Below are positions 43,499-52,882 of a stretch of 64,000 nucleotides of DNA, piece after piece. The notes below the pieces were generated by a model. That model was not told where the DNA came from and made no database searches. It was given only the letters and a program-made list of their open reading frames with translations. The DNA comes from Pseudocoprococcus catus. GTDB taxonomy: Bacteria > Bacillota > Clostridia > Lachnospirales > Lachnospiraceae. Location: contig NZ_LR698973.1 of NCBI RefSeq assembly GCF_902381825.1, positions 3,401,349 through 3,465,348 on the forward strand. The letters are read 5' to 3'. The position numbers and the translations under genes are program-made. Each line of letters opens with the position of its first letter. Within the stretch, counting starts at the first letter, position 1.

Positions 43499-44737
43499 AT
43501 GTACACATTTGATGAAATTCAGGCTGTAGACAGCGAAATTGCAGAAGCTATCCAGTTAGAAAAAGGAAGACAGAACCAGAATATTGAGTTGATCGCATCA
43601 GAGAACTTTGTAAGTAAAGCTGTTATGGCTGCAATGGGCAGTCCACTGACGAACAAGTATGCAGAAGGTTATCCGGGCAAGAGATATTATGGCGGATGCC
43701 AGTATGTAGATATTGTTGAAAATCTTGCTATTGAGCGTGCCAAGAAGCTGTTTGGCGCTGCTTATGTCAATGTTCAGCCACATTCAGGTGCTCAGGCTAA
43801 TATGGCAGTATTTCAGGCATTCCTGAAACCGGGTGATACTTTTATGGGTATGGCTCTGGATCAGGGCGGACATCTGTCACACGGAAGCTCAGCCAATTTC
43901 TCAGGCAAGTATTTCCATTGTGTACCTTATGGTGTTAATGAACAAGGTTTTATTGACTATGATGAAGTAGAAAGAATTGCTCTTGAATGTCAGCCGAAGT
44001 TGATTGTTGCTGGTGCCAGCGCATACTGCAGAACAATTGATTTCAAGAGATTTAGAGAAATCGCAGACAAGGTTAATGCTATTCTGATGGTTGATATTGC
44101 CCATATTGCCGGTCTTGTGGCAACAGGTCTGCATCCAAGCCCGATCCCTTATGCACATGTTGTTACAACAACAACCCATAAGACACTTCGCGGACCAAGA
44201 GGCGGTATGATTCTCTGCGGTACAGAAGAATATGCAAAGAAACTGAATTCGGCTATTTTCCCGGGTACTCAGGGCGGCCCTCTGATGCATGTGATCGCAG
44301 CAAAGGCTGTTGCATTGAAGGAAGCACTCAGTGATGACTTCAAGGATTATCAGAAACAGATTCTTGTGAATGCTCAGGCACTTGCTGCAGGCCTTATGAA
44401 GAGAGGTATTACGATTGTATCCGGTGGTACAGACAATCATTTGATGCTGGTAGATCTTCAGAATCTTGGGCTGACAGGCAAGCAGGCTGAGAAGATGCTT
44501 GATGAGGTGCATATCACATGCAATAAGAATACAATTCCGAATGACCCGCAGTCTCCATTTGTTACAAGCGGCTTAAGACTTGGTACACCGGCTGCAACAA
44601 CAAGAGGTTTTGATGCAGACGATATGGATCAGATTGCAGAAGCCATTACATTGACATTGAAAGACTTCGAAGGAAATAAAGAGAAAGCAACAGCTATTGT
44701 AAAATCACTGACAGATAAACATCCGCTTTATGAATAA
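43499..44737 (+). CDS. glyA: Serine hydroxymethyltransferase
   Basis: A 412-aa PLP enzyme interconverting serine and glycine with tetrahydrofolate. The PLP lysine is in [42 protein letters not shown] and [12 protein letters not shown] are conserved. Ribosome site AAGGAGG. Complete; a hairpin follows at 44757-44803. Confidence 0.96.
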   Translation: MYTFDEIQAVDSEIAEAIQLEKGRQNQNIELIASENFVSKAVMAAMGSPLTNKYAEGYPGKRYYGGCQYVDIVENLAIERAKKLFGAAYVNVQPHSGAQANMAVFQAFLKPGDTFMGMALDQGGHLSHGSSANFSGKYFHCVPYGVNEQGFIDYDEVERIALECQPKLIVAGASAYCRTIDFKRFREIADKVNAILMVDIAHIAGLVATGLHPSPIPYAHVVTTTTHKTLRGPRGGMILCGTEEYAKKLNSAIFPGTQGGPLMHVIAAKAVALKEALSDDFKDYQKQILVNAQALAAGLMKRGITIVSGGTDNHLMLVDLQNLGLTGKQAEKMLDEVHITCNKNTIPNDPQSPFVTSGLRLGTPAATTRGFDADDMDQIAEAITLTLKDFEGNKEKATAIVKSLTDKHPLYE

Positions 44738-44756
44738 TATTTGATGTTGAAATTGT

Positions 44757-44803
44757 CAAAAAAGGGGCTGATGCGGATAGATATATCTGCGTCAGCCCCT
44801 TAT
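44757..44803 (-). terminator. Terminator between glyA and the HAD/LUD operon
   Basis: GGGGCTGATGC / GCGTCAGCCCC stem. The run of seven T lies on the minus side, so it mainly ends the minus-strand operon. Confidence 0.8.
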
Positions 44804-44823
44804 GCGCGGGAAAACCACGGATT

Positions 44824-45615
44824 TTAGATGAGTCCAAAATGTAAAAGTGCCTTGGCGATGCCATGATTGTCAACGGTATCTGTGATCATCTCAGAGAATG
44901 GTTCAAGAACCGGTGAATGTTCACCCATAGCGATGCCGTGTGCTGCAGCTTCGAACATCGGCAGATCGTTGCTGCTGTCGCCGAAGGCCCATGTGTTGTC
45001 CATGGAGATATCCAGATGTTCGGCCAGTAGATGCATAGCAGAAGCTTTGGAGAATCCCTTGGGAACGCATTCATACATGCCCTTTCCACGGTCGATGACA
45101 TCTATGAACGATTCGATTTCATGAATGAAAGCATCAGAATAGGCTTGATTATCAGAGACAAGGACGAATTTGTCATAGATGAAATTACGGTCTTCGATAA
45201 AGCAGGAGAGCCCAAGCCCTTCATCATTGAAGGATTTTCGTACCTGATTCATAATTCTCTGGCGATAAGTGCCGCGTTTGCAGTAGACATCTTCGGAGCC
45301 TTCAAGAAAGGCTTCAATGTGCCATTTGTCCATCAGATCAATAAGAAGCTGCCCTTCTTCTTCGGTAAAAGAATGAGCCAGCAGAATTTCATCATGATAG
45401 ACAATGCGTGTGCCGCATCCGCAGAGATAGCCATCAAACCCAAGGGTTTTGAGAAAAGACGGCATAGTACGGATGGTTCGTCCGGTATTGATGAAAACCA
45501 GATGCCCATTTTTCTGAGCAGCATCGATGGCTGAAAGAGCACTTTTCGGAATCTGATGGGTGGCATTGGATAATAATGTCCCATCAATATCGAAGAATAA
45601 TAACTGATGCTGCAT
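44824..45615 (-). CDS. Cof-type HAD-IIB phosphatase
   Basis: A 263-aa haloacid dehalogenase-like phosphatase: motif I FFDIDGTLL (nucleophile Asp), motif II INTGRT, cap domain in the middle, motif III K in KASAMHLL and motif IV FGDSSNDLPMFEAA. Substrate is probably a sugar phosphate or nucleotide; unknown. ATG 45615 begins 1 bp after the stop of the LUD gene; the GTG at 45636 would overlap it. Same operon. Confidence 0.88.
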   Translation of the reverse strand: MQHQLLFFDIDGTLLSNATHQIPKSALSAIDAAQKNGHLVFINTGRTIRTMPSFLKTLGFDGYLCGCGTRIVYHDEILLAHSFTEEEGQLLIDLMDKWHIEAFLEGSEDVYCKRGTYRQRIMNQVRKSFNDEGLGLSCFIEDRNFIYDKFVLVSDNQAYSDAFIHEIESFIDVIDRGKGMYECVPKGFSKASAMHLLAEHLDISMDNTWAFGDSSNDLPMFEAAAHGIAMGEHSPVLEPFSEMITDTVDNHGIAKALLHFGLI

Positions 45616-45616
45616 C

Positions 45617-46252
45617 TTAGTAGCCAAGCTCTTCACCTACAAGGAGAATTTTGATTCTGCCCGGAATATTGGAACGGCGGGTGATCACTGTGTGGGTACA
45701 TATGCAGTCCGGACTCAGACAGTCTGCACATTGACCGGTGACAGCGCAAGGCGTCTTGCGGTTCAGGCGGACAGTATTCGGAGGTGCTGCTGACAGTTTG
45801 ACACGTTTGTAGGCGGAATCAAGATCAGGACAGACTTTGTTCATGCCTGCGATAATGATGACATTTTTAGGGCCATGAATAAGAGAAGCAACACGATTGC
45901 CCGTGCCGTCAATATTGACCAAAAGGCCATCTGTTGTGATGGCATTGGTACTCATGAAGTAATAATCGCAGACTGCAACTTTGGAATAGACAGCATCTTT
46001 TTCTTCCTGGGTCTTAGCGATTGTACGGTCAAGAAAGATGCAGTCAGCTTCTTTGACGGCTGTATTGAAGCCAATTTCGGCAAGGGTTATAGAACCGCCG
46101 CAGGATACAGTGTTTCCTTTGGTCAGATAAGGTGCGATAGCCCTGAGTGCGGCCTGTCTGTCAGGAACATAATCAGCTTCAAAACCGCGTTTTTTAAGAT
46201 TTGAGATCATTGTATCTGCAATATTTTTATAATACTGTTGTTTTGGTGTCAT
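45617..46252 (-). CDS. LUD domain protein (LutC-like)
   Basis: A 211-aa member of the LUD (lactate utilisation) family PF02589: GNTVSCGGSITLAEIGF, FMSTNAITTDGLLVNIDGTGNRVA and IIIAGMNKV are typical. A C-terminal cysteine patch (CAVTGQCADCLSPDCICTH) is kept as in the stand-alone Clostridial form. No LutA or LutB partner is present, so the lactate role is not established. AAGGAGG precedes ATG by 6 bp. Confidence 0.85.
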   Translation of the reverse strand: MTPKQQYYKNIADTMISNLKKRGFEADYVPDRQAALRAIAPYLTKGNTVSCGGSITLAEIGFNTAVKEADCIFLDRTIAKTQEEKDAVYSKVAVCDYYFMSTNAITTDGLLVNIDGTGNRVASLIHGPKNVIIIAGMNKVCPDLDSAYKRVKLSAAPPNTVRLNRKTPCAVTGQCADCLSPDCICTHTVITRRSNIPGRIKILLVGEELGY

Positions 46253-46362
46253 TATAAACCTCCTTACGATAAATGATTTAATATGATTTTATTTGTCTGC
46301 ACCAAAATGCAGATAAGTGTATTATAACACGAATAAAAAGGATTCGGAAAAATTTTCATGAC

Positions 46363-46391
46363 TTGACAAGTGTGATAAAATATGTGATAAA
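46363..46391 (+). promoter_or_regulatory. Putative promoter of topB
   Basis: TTGACA, 17 bp, GATAAA, 43 bp before the GTG start. The -10 is a weak match. Confidence 0.45.
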
Positions 46392-46434
46392 CAAAAATGA
46401 CAGATAATAATATAAAATTTACGGAGAATAGAGA

Positions 46435-48525
46435 GTGCAGAGTAAATCGTTATATATAGCAGAAAAGCCCAGTGTGGCCAAAGAATTTGCCAAAGTATTG
46501 AATGTCGGCGGACGTGCATCGGATGGCTATCTTGAGTCAGCAGATGCAGTTGTGACATGGTGTGTCGGACATCTGGTGACGATGAGTTATCCGGAAGTTT
46601 ATGATCCGAAGCTGAAGAAATGGTCTTTGGACACATTGCCGTTTCTGCCTGAAGAATTTAAATATGAATTAATTGATGATGTGAAAAAGCAGTTTCGTAT
46701 TGTGGAGCGTTTGCTGAATCGAGAGGATGTCACCTGCATCTATGTCTGCACCGACTCAGGAAGAGAAGGAGAGTATATTTATCGCCTGGTGGATCAGATG
46801 GCACATGTTGGGGACAAAGATAAACGGAGGGTATGGATTGATTCTCAGACAGAAGAAGAAATCTTAAGAGGCATCCGGGAAGCTAAGCCGTTGTCGGAAT
46901 ATGATCATCTGGCAGATGCGGCTTATCTGAGAGCCAAAGAAGATTATCTGATGGGAATTAATTTTTCACGACTGCTGACTCTGAAATACGGGCAGTCGAT
47001 GTCTAATTATCTTGGTACGAAGTATACCGTTATTTCTGTGGGGCGCGTAATGACATGTGTGCTGGGCATGGTGGTGCGTCGAGAACGTGAAATTCGATAT
47101 TTTGTCAAGACACCGTTTTATCGGGTACTTGCTGCTGCGGATGTCCTGGGACGGGAAGTGGAGGCTGAATGGCGTGTGACAGAAGAATCGGTGGCATGGC
47201 AGAAACCGGTTTTATATAAAGAGAATGGATTTAAGACAAAAGAGGATGCACAGAAGCTGATAACATATATTGAACGTGTGCAGCCGATGGAAGCGGAAGT
47301 CACAGCCATTGAGAGAAAAACAGAGAAGAAGAATCCGCCGCTTTTATATAATTTGGCGGAACTTCAGAATGATTGCTCGCGTATGTTTAAGATCAGTCCG
47401 GATGAAACACTGAAAATAGTCCAGGAGTTATATGAGAAGAAACTGGTGACTTATCCGAGAACCGATGCCAGAGTCCTTTCGACGGCTGTAGCGAAGGAAA
47501 TCGACAGAAATATCAGCGGCTTGAAACAGGTACCGGCTTTTGCTGCTTTTGTAGATGAAGTACTGGCTATGGGGAGCTATAAGAAAATTGCATCTACGCG
47601 ATATACCAATGACAAACAGATTACAGATCATTATGCAATTATTCCGACCGGTCAGGGGCTGGGGGCTCTGAGAAGTCTTCATCCACAATCAGAAAGCGTT
47701 TATGAAGCTATCTGCAGACGTTTCCTGAGTATTTTTTATCCGCCGGCACAGTACAGAAAGTTATCCATGACATTGAAGGTGCGGACAGAGAGTTTTTATG
47801 CCAGTTTCAAGGTTTTGACGGATGAAGGCTATCTGAAAGTTGCCGGTATTCCGAAGAAAGCTCAGAGTACACAGGGACAAAAGGACGATGAAACAGAAGA
47901 TGTAGGGTGTGATACAGCCTTTCTGGATATGCTGAAGGATTTGAAAAAGGGTTCCCATCTGACGGTGAAACGGTTGATGATCAAAGAAGGCGAGACGTCG
48001 CCTCCGAAGCGTTACAATTCCGGTTCACTGATTCTGGCAATGGAAAATGCAGGACAGCTGATCGAAGATGAGGAACTGCGAGCTCAGATCAAAGGTTCCG
48101 GAATCGGAACAAGTGCGACAAGGGCAGAGATTCTCAAAAAGCTTGTTACAATCCGTTACCTGGCGCTGAATAAAAAGACACAGATTGTGACACCGACACA
48201 GCTGGGAGAGATGGTCTATGAAGTTGTAGATAACTCCATTCGATCACTGCTGAATCCAGAATTAACAGCCAGTTGGGAAAAAGGACTAACGTATGTGGCG
48301 GAAGGCAGTATTACATCGGATGTTTATATGGAGAAACTGGAACGATTTATATCTGATCGTACAGGCAGGGTTATGGTTTTACATAACCAGTATCAGTTGC
48401 GGGGCAACTATGACCGGTGTGCAGCTTTTTACAAGAAAGAACAGCGCCCGTCAGCAAAAGGAAAGACGATCAAAAAAGTTTCATCCAATGCGAAGAAGCA
48501 AACAGGTAAGGTTTCAACAGAGTAA
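46435..48525 (+). CDS. topB: DNA topoisomerase III (type IA)
   Basis: A 696-aa type IA topoisomerase. The Toprim domain begins SLYIAEKPSVAKEFAKVL and has CTDSGREGEYIYR. The catalytic tyrosine is Y340 in LVTYPRTDAR. FSRLLTLKYGQSMS and SVGRVMTCVLGMVVRRE precede it. The TopB-like end lacks zinc fingers. The start is GTG 46435 behind GGAG. It could belong to a mobile element, but no conjugation genes are near, so it is likely the housekeeping copy. Confidence 0.92.
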   Translation: MQSKSLYIAEKPSVAKEFAKVLNVGGRASDGYLESADAVVTWCVGHLVTMSYPEVYDPKLKKWSLDTLPFLPEEFKYELIDDVKKQFRIVERLLNREDVTCIYVCTDSGREGEYIYRLVDQMAHVGDKDKRRVWIDSQTEEEILRGIREAKPLSEYDHLADAAYLRAKEDYLMGINFSRLLTLKYGQSMSNYLGTKYTVISVGRVMTCVLGMVVRREREIRYFVKTPFYRVLAAADVLGREVEAEWRVTEESVAWQKPVLYKENGFKTKEDAQKLITYIERVQPMEAEVTAIERKTEKKNPPLLYNLAELQNDCSRMFKISPDETLKIVQELYEKKLVTYPRTDARVLSTAVAKEIDRNISGLKQVPAFAAFVDEVLAMGSYKKIASTRYTNDKQITDHYAIIPTGQGLGALRSLHPQSESVYEAICRRFLSIFYPPAQYRKLSMTLKVRTESFYASFKVLTDEGYLKVAGIPKKAQSTQGQKDDETEDVGCDTAFLDMLKDLKKGSHLTVKRLMIKEGETSPPKRYNSGSLILAMENAGQLIEDEELRAQIKGSGIGTSATRAEILKKLVTIRYLALNKKTQIVTPTQLGEMVYEVVDNSIRSLLNPELTASWEKGLTYVAEGSITSDVYMEKLERFISDRTGRVMVLHNQYQLRGNYDRCAAFYKKEQRPSAKGKTIKKVSSNAKKQTGKVSTE

Positions 48526-48557
48526 CTTTTATTATAGAATAAATGGAGGTATTCAAA

Positions 48558-49229
48558 ATGTATGAAGGATTAAAAATTGCAAACATGTACACATTGTCGG
48601 AAACAATTGCAGCAGAGTTATTGTCATCCGTCACCTACCCATGGGAAGCACTTCCGAAGATTGGTGATTTTATCAAGAAACTTGGACCAACATTGCCTGA
48701 AGAAGACTATGAATACAGAGGTGAAGATGTGTGGGTTGCAAAGGATGCGACTGTATTCCCATCTGCGTATATTCATGGACCAGCGATCATCGGCAAGGGT
48801 GCAGAAGTCAGACACTGTGCATTTATCCGTGGTAATGCGATTGTGGGTGAAGGTGCAGTTGTCGGTAATTCAACTGAGCTTAAAAATGTCATACTTTTCA
48901 ACAAAGTTCAGGTACCGCATTATAATTATGTGGGAGATTCCATTCTTGGATTTAAGGCACATATGGGAGCCGGTTCTATTACTTCCAATGTTAAGTCAGA
49001 TAAGAAGCTGGTGGTTGTCCATACCGGTGAAGGCAATATTGAGACTGGTCTCAAGAAATTCGGTGCAATGCTGGGAGACTGTGTAGAGGTAGGATGCAAC
49101 AGTGTTCTGAATCCGGGTACAGTGCTTGGACCGAATGTGAATGTTTATCCGACATCCTCTGTTCGCGGTTATGTACCAGCAGCCCATATTTTTAAAACGC
49201 AGGATCAGATTGTAAAGAAAGAGGCATAG
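48558..49229 (+). CDS. Hexapeptide-repeat (left-handed beta-helix) nucleotidyl/acyl transferase-like protein
   Basis: A 223-aa protein with a left-handed beta-helix of hexapeptide repeats from about residue 65 to 205 (AIIGKGAEVRHCAFIRGNAIVGEGAVVG, cut here as AIIGKGAEVRHC and AIVGEGAVVG; then GAMLGDCVEVGCNSVLNPGT). It is commonly annotated as an UDP-N-acetylglucosamine pyrophosphorylase-like protein, but it has only the acyltransferase-type part. Substrate unknown. ATG 48558 follows GGAGG by 9 bp; an earlier ATG at 48543 contains the ribosome site. Two bp before the CPBP gene's ATG. Confidence 0.78.
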   Translation: MYEGLKIANMYTLSETIAAELLSSVTYPWEALPKIGDFIKKLGPTLPEEDYEYRGEDVWVAKDATVFPSAYIHGPAIIGKGAEVRHCAFIRGNAIVGEGAVVGNSTELKNVILFNKVQVPHYNYVGDSILGFKAHMGAGSITSNVKSDKKLVVVHTGEGNIETGLKKFGAMLGDCVEVGCNSVLNPGTVLGPNVNVYPTSSVRGYVPAAHIFKTQDQIVKKEA

Positions 49230-49230
49230 T

Positions 49231-50148
49231 ATGCGCAGAAAGATCACAGAGGCCCATTTGCTGTTGATTATAACTTTTGCCATGTATATGGGCTATCAGT
49301 GGCTGATGCAGTGGATACCTCTCCATGATGTTATGTTTCATGTCATCATGGGACAGGTGATTCTGATTTTCCCAGGGGCATTGTGGATGCTGATACGATA
49401 TCGGAAGAACAGACCGCAATTGTCAGAAAGAATGCTTTTTACACCGATATCCAATGCCAACATCAAGATGGCGGTGGCAGTGATTATTTCTGCGTACCCG
49501 GTTGTGGTGATTTTGAATCGTTTTTCTATGTTTTTTGTGAAAAACCAGGTGATGGAAGTCATGCCTTATATGATGAGAATGGGGTATTTTCCAATGCTGT
49601 TTGTGATGGCAGTGATGCCAGCGTTTAATGAGGAATTTTTATGCAGAGGAATCTTGTACGGTGCATACCGACAGCGGGCTAAGACGACGGGAATATGGCT
49701 TAGTGCATTGGCTTTCGGGCTGTTTCATCTGAATTTCAATCAAATGCTGTATGCGGTTTATCTGGGGATAGTTTTGGCACTGATGGTTGAGGCAACCGGT
49801 TCAATTTATACATCCATGCTGATGCATTTCCTGTTGAATGGTTTCAATGTGACAATGAACTTCATGGCCAATCAGAGACTAATAGCGGATGCGGCGGTGA
49901 ATCAGCAGCAAGTGACGGAATCTGTATCACAGACATTATCCGATGTGTCTATTCAGCAATTGGTGACAATGGCTGTTGTGCTGGCCATTTTCATCTTTTT
50001 AAATGGCATTTTGATCTACAGTACCTTTCGGATGAATGGTCGAAGTCTGCAAAATGACGGTGAAAAAGGACGAGTGATCGATGGGTGGATTGTCATTTTT
50101 GTGATAATCACTGTGATTTTAACGTATATGAATACAGATTTTCTATGA
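49231..50148 (+). CDS. CPBP family intramembrane metalloprotease
   Basis: A 305-aa polytopic membrane protein of the CPBP (CAAX protease/bacteriocin-processing, Rce1-like) family. The conserved motifs are present: EEFLCRGILYGAYR (glutamates and arginine), FGLFHLNFNQMLYAVYLG (histidine) and MHFLLNGFNVTMN. About eight transmembrane helices. Possible roles are peptide or prenyl-protein processing or bacteriocin immunity; no bacteriocin gene is adjacent. Coupled to the preceding gene. Confidence 0.87.
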   Translation: MRRKITEAHLLLIITFAMYMGYQWLMQWIPLHDVMFHVIMGQVILIFPGALWMLIRYRKNRPQLSERMLFTPISNANIKMAVAVIISAYPVVVILNRFSMFFVKNQVMEVMPYMMRMGYFPMLFVMAVMPAFNEEFLCRGILYGAYRQRAKTTGIWLSALAFGLFHLNFNQMLYAVYLGIVLALMVEATGSIYTSMLMHFLLNGFNVTMNFMANQRLIADAAVNQQQVTESVSQTLSDVSIQQLVTMAVVLAIFIFLNGILIYSTFRMNGRSLQNDGEKGRVIDGWIVIFVIITVILTYMNTDFL

Positions 50149-50281
50149 TTTTTCTACATATTGCTATTCCGAAAACAAATATTAGATGTATTGATGCAAG
50201 AACAATCCTGTTTTTGTCATAAAATTATCAAAGATGCCAAAAATGAAAAAATGAGCAAAAAACACTGGACTTCATTGAGAA

Positions 50282-50310
50282 TTGATGGGAAAATAGTAAA
50301 CAGATATGAT
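50282..50310 (+). promoter_or_regulatory. Promoter of the NifU-like/GGGtGRT operon
   Basis: TTGATG, 17 bp, TATGAT, about 40 bp before ATG 50350, which has GAAAGGAG as ribosome site. Confidence 0.7.
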
Positions 50311-50349
50311 GTAAATTTTGCATGATACATATTTGAAAGGAGTCACAAA

Positions 50350-51042
50350 ATGATTTATTCACATGAAGTAGAATTAATGTGCCCTGTTGCAAAAGGCGCA
50401 AAACATGAGCCTGCTCCAATCCCTGAAGAAGGCAAATGGGTTCATTCCAAAGAAATTAAAGATATTTCCGGCTTTACACATGGTATTGGCTGGTGCGCAC
50501 CACAGCAGGGTGCCTGCAAGCTGACACTGAATGTTAAGGAAGGTATTATAGAGGAAGCTTTAATCGAGACAATCGGATGTTCAGGTATGACACATTCAGC
50601 CGCTATGGCAGCTGAAATTTTACAGGGCAAAACCATTCTGGAAGCTCTGAATACAGACCTTGTTTGTGATGCAATTAACACAGCAATGAGAGAGCTGTTC
50701 CTTCAGATTGTATACGGCAGAACACAGAGCGCATTCTCTGATGACGGTCTTGCAGTTGGTGCAGGTCTTGAGGATCTTGGCAAGGGCCTTCGTTCTCAGG
50801 TTGGTACAATGTATGGTACAAAGGCAAAAGGTGTTCGTTATCTTGAGATGGCAGAAGGTTATGTTACAGGCCTTGCTCTTGATGAGAATGATGAAGTTAT
50901 CGGTTACCAGTTTGTAAGCCTTGGAAAGATGACTGACTTTATCAAGAATGGCGATGATCCTAACACTGCATGGGAAAAGGCAAAAGGTCAGTATGGCCGT
51001 GTAGCAGATGCAGTTAAAATTATCGACCCGAGAAAGGAGTAA
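50350..51042 (+). CDS. NifU-like iron-sulfur scaffold-type protein, partner of GGGtGRT
   Basis: A 230-aa protein with weak similarity to the NifU/IscU N-terminal scaffold. Cysteines lie at C11, C49, C56, C77 and C106; C77 in ETIGCSGMTHSA matches the GC.... segment of IscU, and VCDAIN the later helix. The N-terminal extension MCPVAKGAKHEPAP and the C-terminal part (KGVRYLEMAEGYVTGLALDENDEVIG) are extra. It is not the canonical scaffold here, since SufU is present. It is followed after 6 bp by the GGGtGRT gene, a pairing I recall as conserved in anaerobes. Frequent CGT and GGT codons suggest high expression. Function unknown. Confidence 0.82.
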   Translation: MIYSHEVELMCPVAKGAKHEPAPIPEEGKWVHSKEIKDISGFTHGIGWCAPQQGACKLTLNVKEGIIEEALIETIGCSGMTHSAAMAAEILQGKTILEALNTDLVCDAINTAMRELFLQIVYGRTQSAFSDDGLAVGAGLEDLGKGLRSQVGTMYGTKAKGVRYLEMAEGYVTGLALDENDEVIGYQFVSLGKMTDFIKNGDDPNTAWEKAKGQYGRVADAVKIIDPRKE

Positions 51043-51048
51043 TCTAAA

Positions 51049-52059
51049 ATGGCTTTATTTGAATCATATGAAAGAAGAATTGATCAGATCAATTCTGTTT
51101 TAAATAGCTACGGTATCGCTTCTATCGAAGAAGCAGAGAAGATCACAAAGGACGCAGGTCTTGATGTATACGAACAGGTTAAGAAGATTCAGCCAATCTG
51201 TTTCGAGAATGCATGTTGGGCATATACAGTCGGTGCTGCAATTGCTATCAAGAAGGGTTGCCGTAAGGCTTCCGATGCAGCTGCAGCAATCGGTGAAGGT
51301 CTTCAGGCTTTCTGTATCCCGGGTTCTGTTGCAGGCCATCGTAAGGTTGGTCTTGGCCATGGTAATCTTGGCAAGATGCTGCTTGAAGAAGAAACAGAAT
51401 GCTTCTGTTTCCTTGCAGGTCATGAATCTTTTGCAGCTGCAGAAGGTGCTATCGGTATCGCTGAAAAAGCCAACAAAGTTCGTCAGAAACCACTTCGTGT
51501 TATCTTAAACGGTCTTGGCAAAGATGCTGCTCAGATTATTTCACGTATCAACGGTTTCACATTTGTTGAGACACAGTTTGATTACAAAGCCAACAAGCTG
51601 AACGTTGTATATGAAAAACCATATTCAACAGGTCTTCGTGCATCTGTTAAATGTTATGGTGCAGATGATGTTCAGGAAGGTGTTGCAATCATGCATCACG
51701 AGAACGTAGGTGTTTCCATCACAGGTAACTCTACAAACCCTACAAGATTCCAGCATCCTGTAGCAGGTACATACAAGAAAGAATGTATCGAACAGGGTAA
51801 GAAATATTTCTCAGTTGCTTCCGGCGGTGGTACAGGCCGTACACTTCATCCGGACAACATGGCAGCAGGTCCTGCTTCCTACGGTATGACAGATACAATG
51901 GGACGTATGCATTCTGATGCTCAGTTCGCAGGTTCTTCATCTGTTCCGGCCCATGTTGAAATGATGGGTCTGATCGGTATGGGCAATAACCCAATGGTCG
52001 GCGCTACAGTTGCTGTTGCAGTTAGCGTTGAGGAAGCAGCAAGAGCTGGCAAGTTCTAA
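51049..52059 (+). CDS. GGGtGRT family protein
   Basis: A 336-aa member of the GGGtGRT family (PF14057), named after its motif, present here as SGGGTGRTLHPDN near residues 257-269. Other conserved parts: FCIPGSVAGHRKVGLGHGNLGKML, CFLAGHESFAAAEGAIG, HHENVGVSITGNSTNPTRFQHP and MGLIGMGNNPMVGA. Soluble, no signal peptide. Glycine/histidine-rich loops suggest nucleotide, cofactor or metal binding, but no activity is known. Highly biased codons (mainly CGT for Arg) indicate strong expression. Ends at a terminator at 52073-52112. Confidence 0.88.
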   Translation: MALFESYERRIDQINSVLNSYGIASIEEAEKITKDAGLDVYEQVKKIQPICFENACWAYTVGAAIAIKKGCRKASDAAAAIGEGLQAFCIPGSVAGHRKVGLGHGNLGKMLLEEETECFCFLAGHESFAAAEGAIGIAEKANKVRQKPLRVILNGLGKDAAQIISRINGFTFVETQFDYKANKLNVVYEKPYSTGLRASVKCYGADDVQEGVAIMHHENVGVSITGNSTNPTRFQHPVAGTYKKECIEQGKKYFSVASGGGTGRTLHPDNMAAGPASYGMTDTMGRMHSDAQFAGSSSVPAHVEMMGLIGMGNNPMVGATVAVAVSVEEAARAGKF

Positions 52060-52072
52060 GAAATGTCAAAAA

Positions 52073-52112
52073 GCAAGGCTCGGATTTCAATTTGGAAAAT
52101 CCGGGCCTTTTT
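52073..52112. terminator. Bidirectional terminator
   Basis: AAGGCTCGGATTT / AAAATCCGGGCCTT stem with flanking A and T runs, between the GGGtGRT gene and convergent Uma2 gene. Confidence 0.85.
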
Positions 52113-52120
52113 ATCTGGAG

Positions 52121-52666
52121 TTATTTCAAAAGCTCTGAAATACATATTTTTAAATCATGATAGATGGTAACAGGGATTTCCTGTTCAAATGTATATTGCG
52201 TGGAATCTTCGGTCCCGTCAAAGGAGTAAACTTGAACCGTTTGTGTGAGTGGATTTACAATCCAGTATTCTCGGACACCGGCAGTTCGGTATTTGAATAG
52301 CTTCGTCAGATAATCCATGCGTTGACTGCTTGGTGATACGATTTCAATAATAAAATCGGGGGCACCCTGATAACCTCTGGCATCCAAGTTGGAAGGATGG
52401 CAGATAACGGAAATATCAGGTTCAACGTAATTGTGTGCGTCCTGATTTAAAAAGACTGCAAAAGGTGCCGGATAAACTTCACAAGGGCCTCCGTTCTTTT
52501 TGATAAAATTTCGTATAGTGGCAGAAAGTTCCATCACTAATTTTTGATGAAATGGGCTTGGTGGGGCCATATTATATATTTGTCCGTCAATCAGTTCTGC
52601 ACGCTTTCCTTCTGGAAGGGCAAAAATATCATCAATCGTATATTTTTTGTGCTTTGGTAAAGGCAT
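52121..52666 (-). CDS. Uma2 family endonuclease-like protein
   Basis: A 181-aa protein of the Uma2/DUF820 family, PD-(D/E)XK fold. N-terminal YTIDDIFALPEGKRAELIDGQIYNMAPPSPFHQ is typical (quoted parts: LPEGKRAELIDGQIY and APPSPFHQ). The nuclease core is VEPDISVIC, then FIIEIVSPSSQRMDYLTKLFKYRTAGVREYWIVNP (D...E.VS...K..KY...GV.EYW). Function is unknown in most bacteria; often found near mobile DNA. Ribosome site AAAGGACGTG, weak. Confidence 0.88.
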   Translation of the reverse strand: MPLPKHKKYTIDDIFALPEGKRAELIDGQIYNMAPPSPFHQKLVMELSATIRNFIKKNGGPCEVYPAPFAVFLNQDAHNYVEPDISVICHPSNLDARGYQGAPDFIIEIVSPSSQRMDYLTKLFKYRTAGVREYWIVNPLTQTVQVYSFDGTEDSTQYTFEQEIPVTIYHDLKICISELLK

Positions 52667-52882
52667 GTTATCACGTCCTTTCGAAGTAATAGAAGATTCA
52701 ATACGATATATCTATTATATAACATTAGATAGAGGAAAGAAATAAAAAAATTTTTTATAACGACCAATAGATAAATTCAATGATATTTTTATTTTGCAGG
52801 TGATACAATAGAGCTTAATAGGATGACTATGAATCAGAAGATAGACTTGGAGGAATAAAAATTGTCGGAAGGAGAAGAAGAG

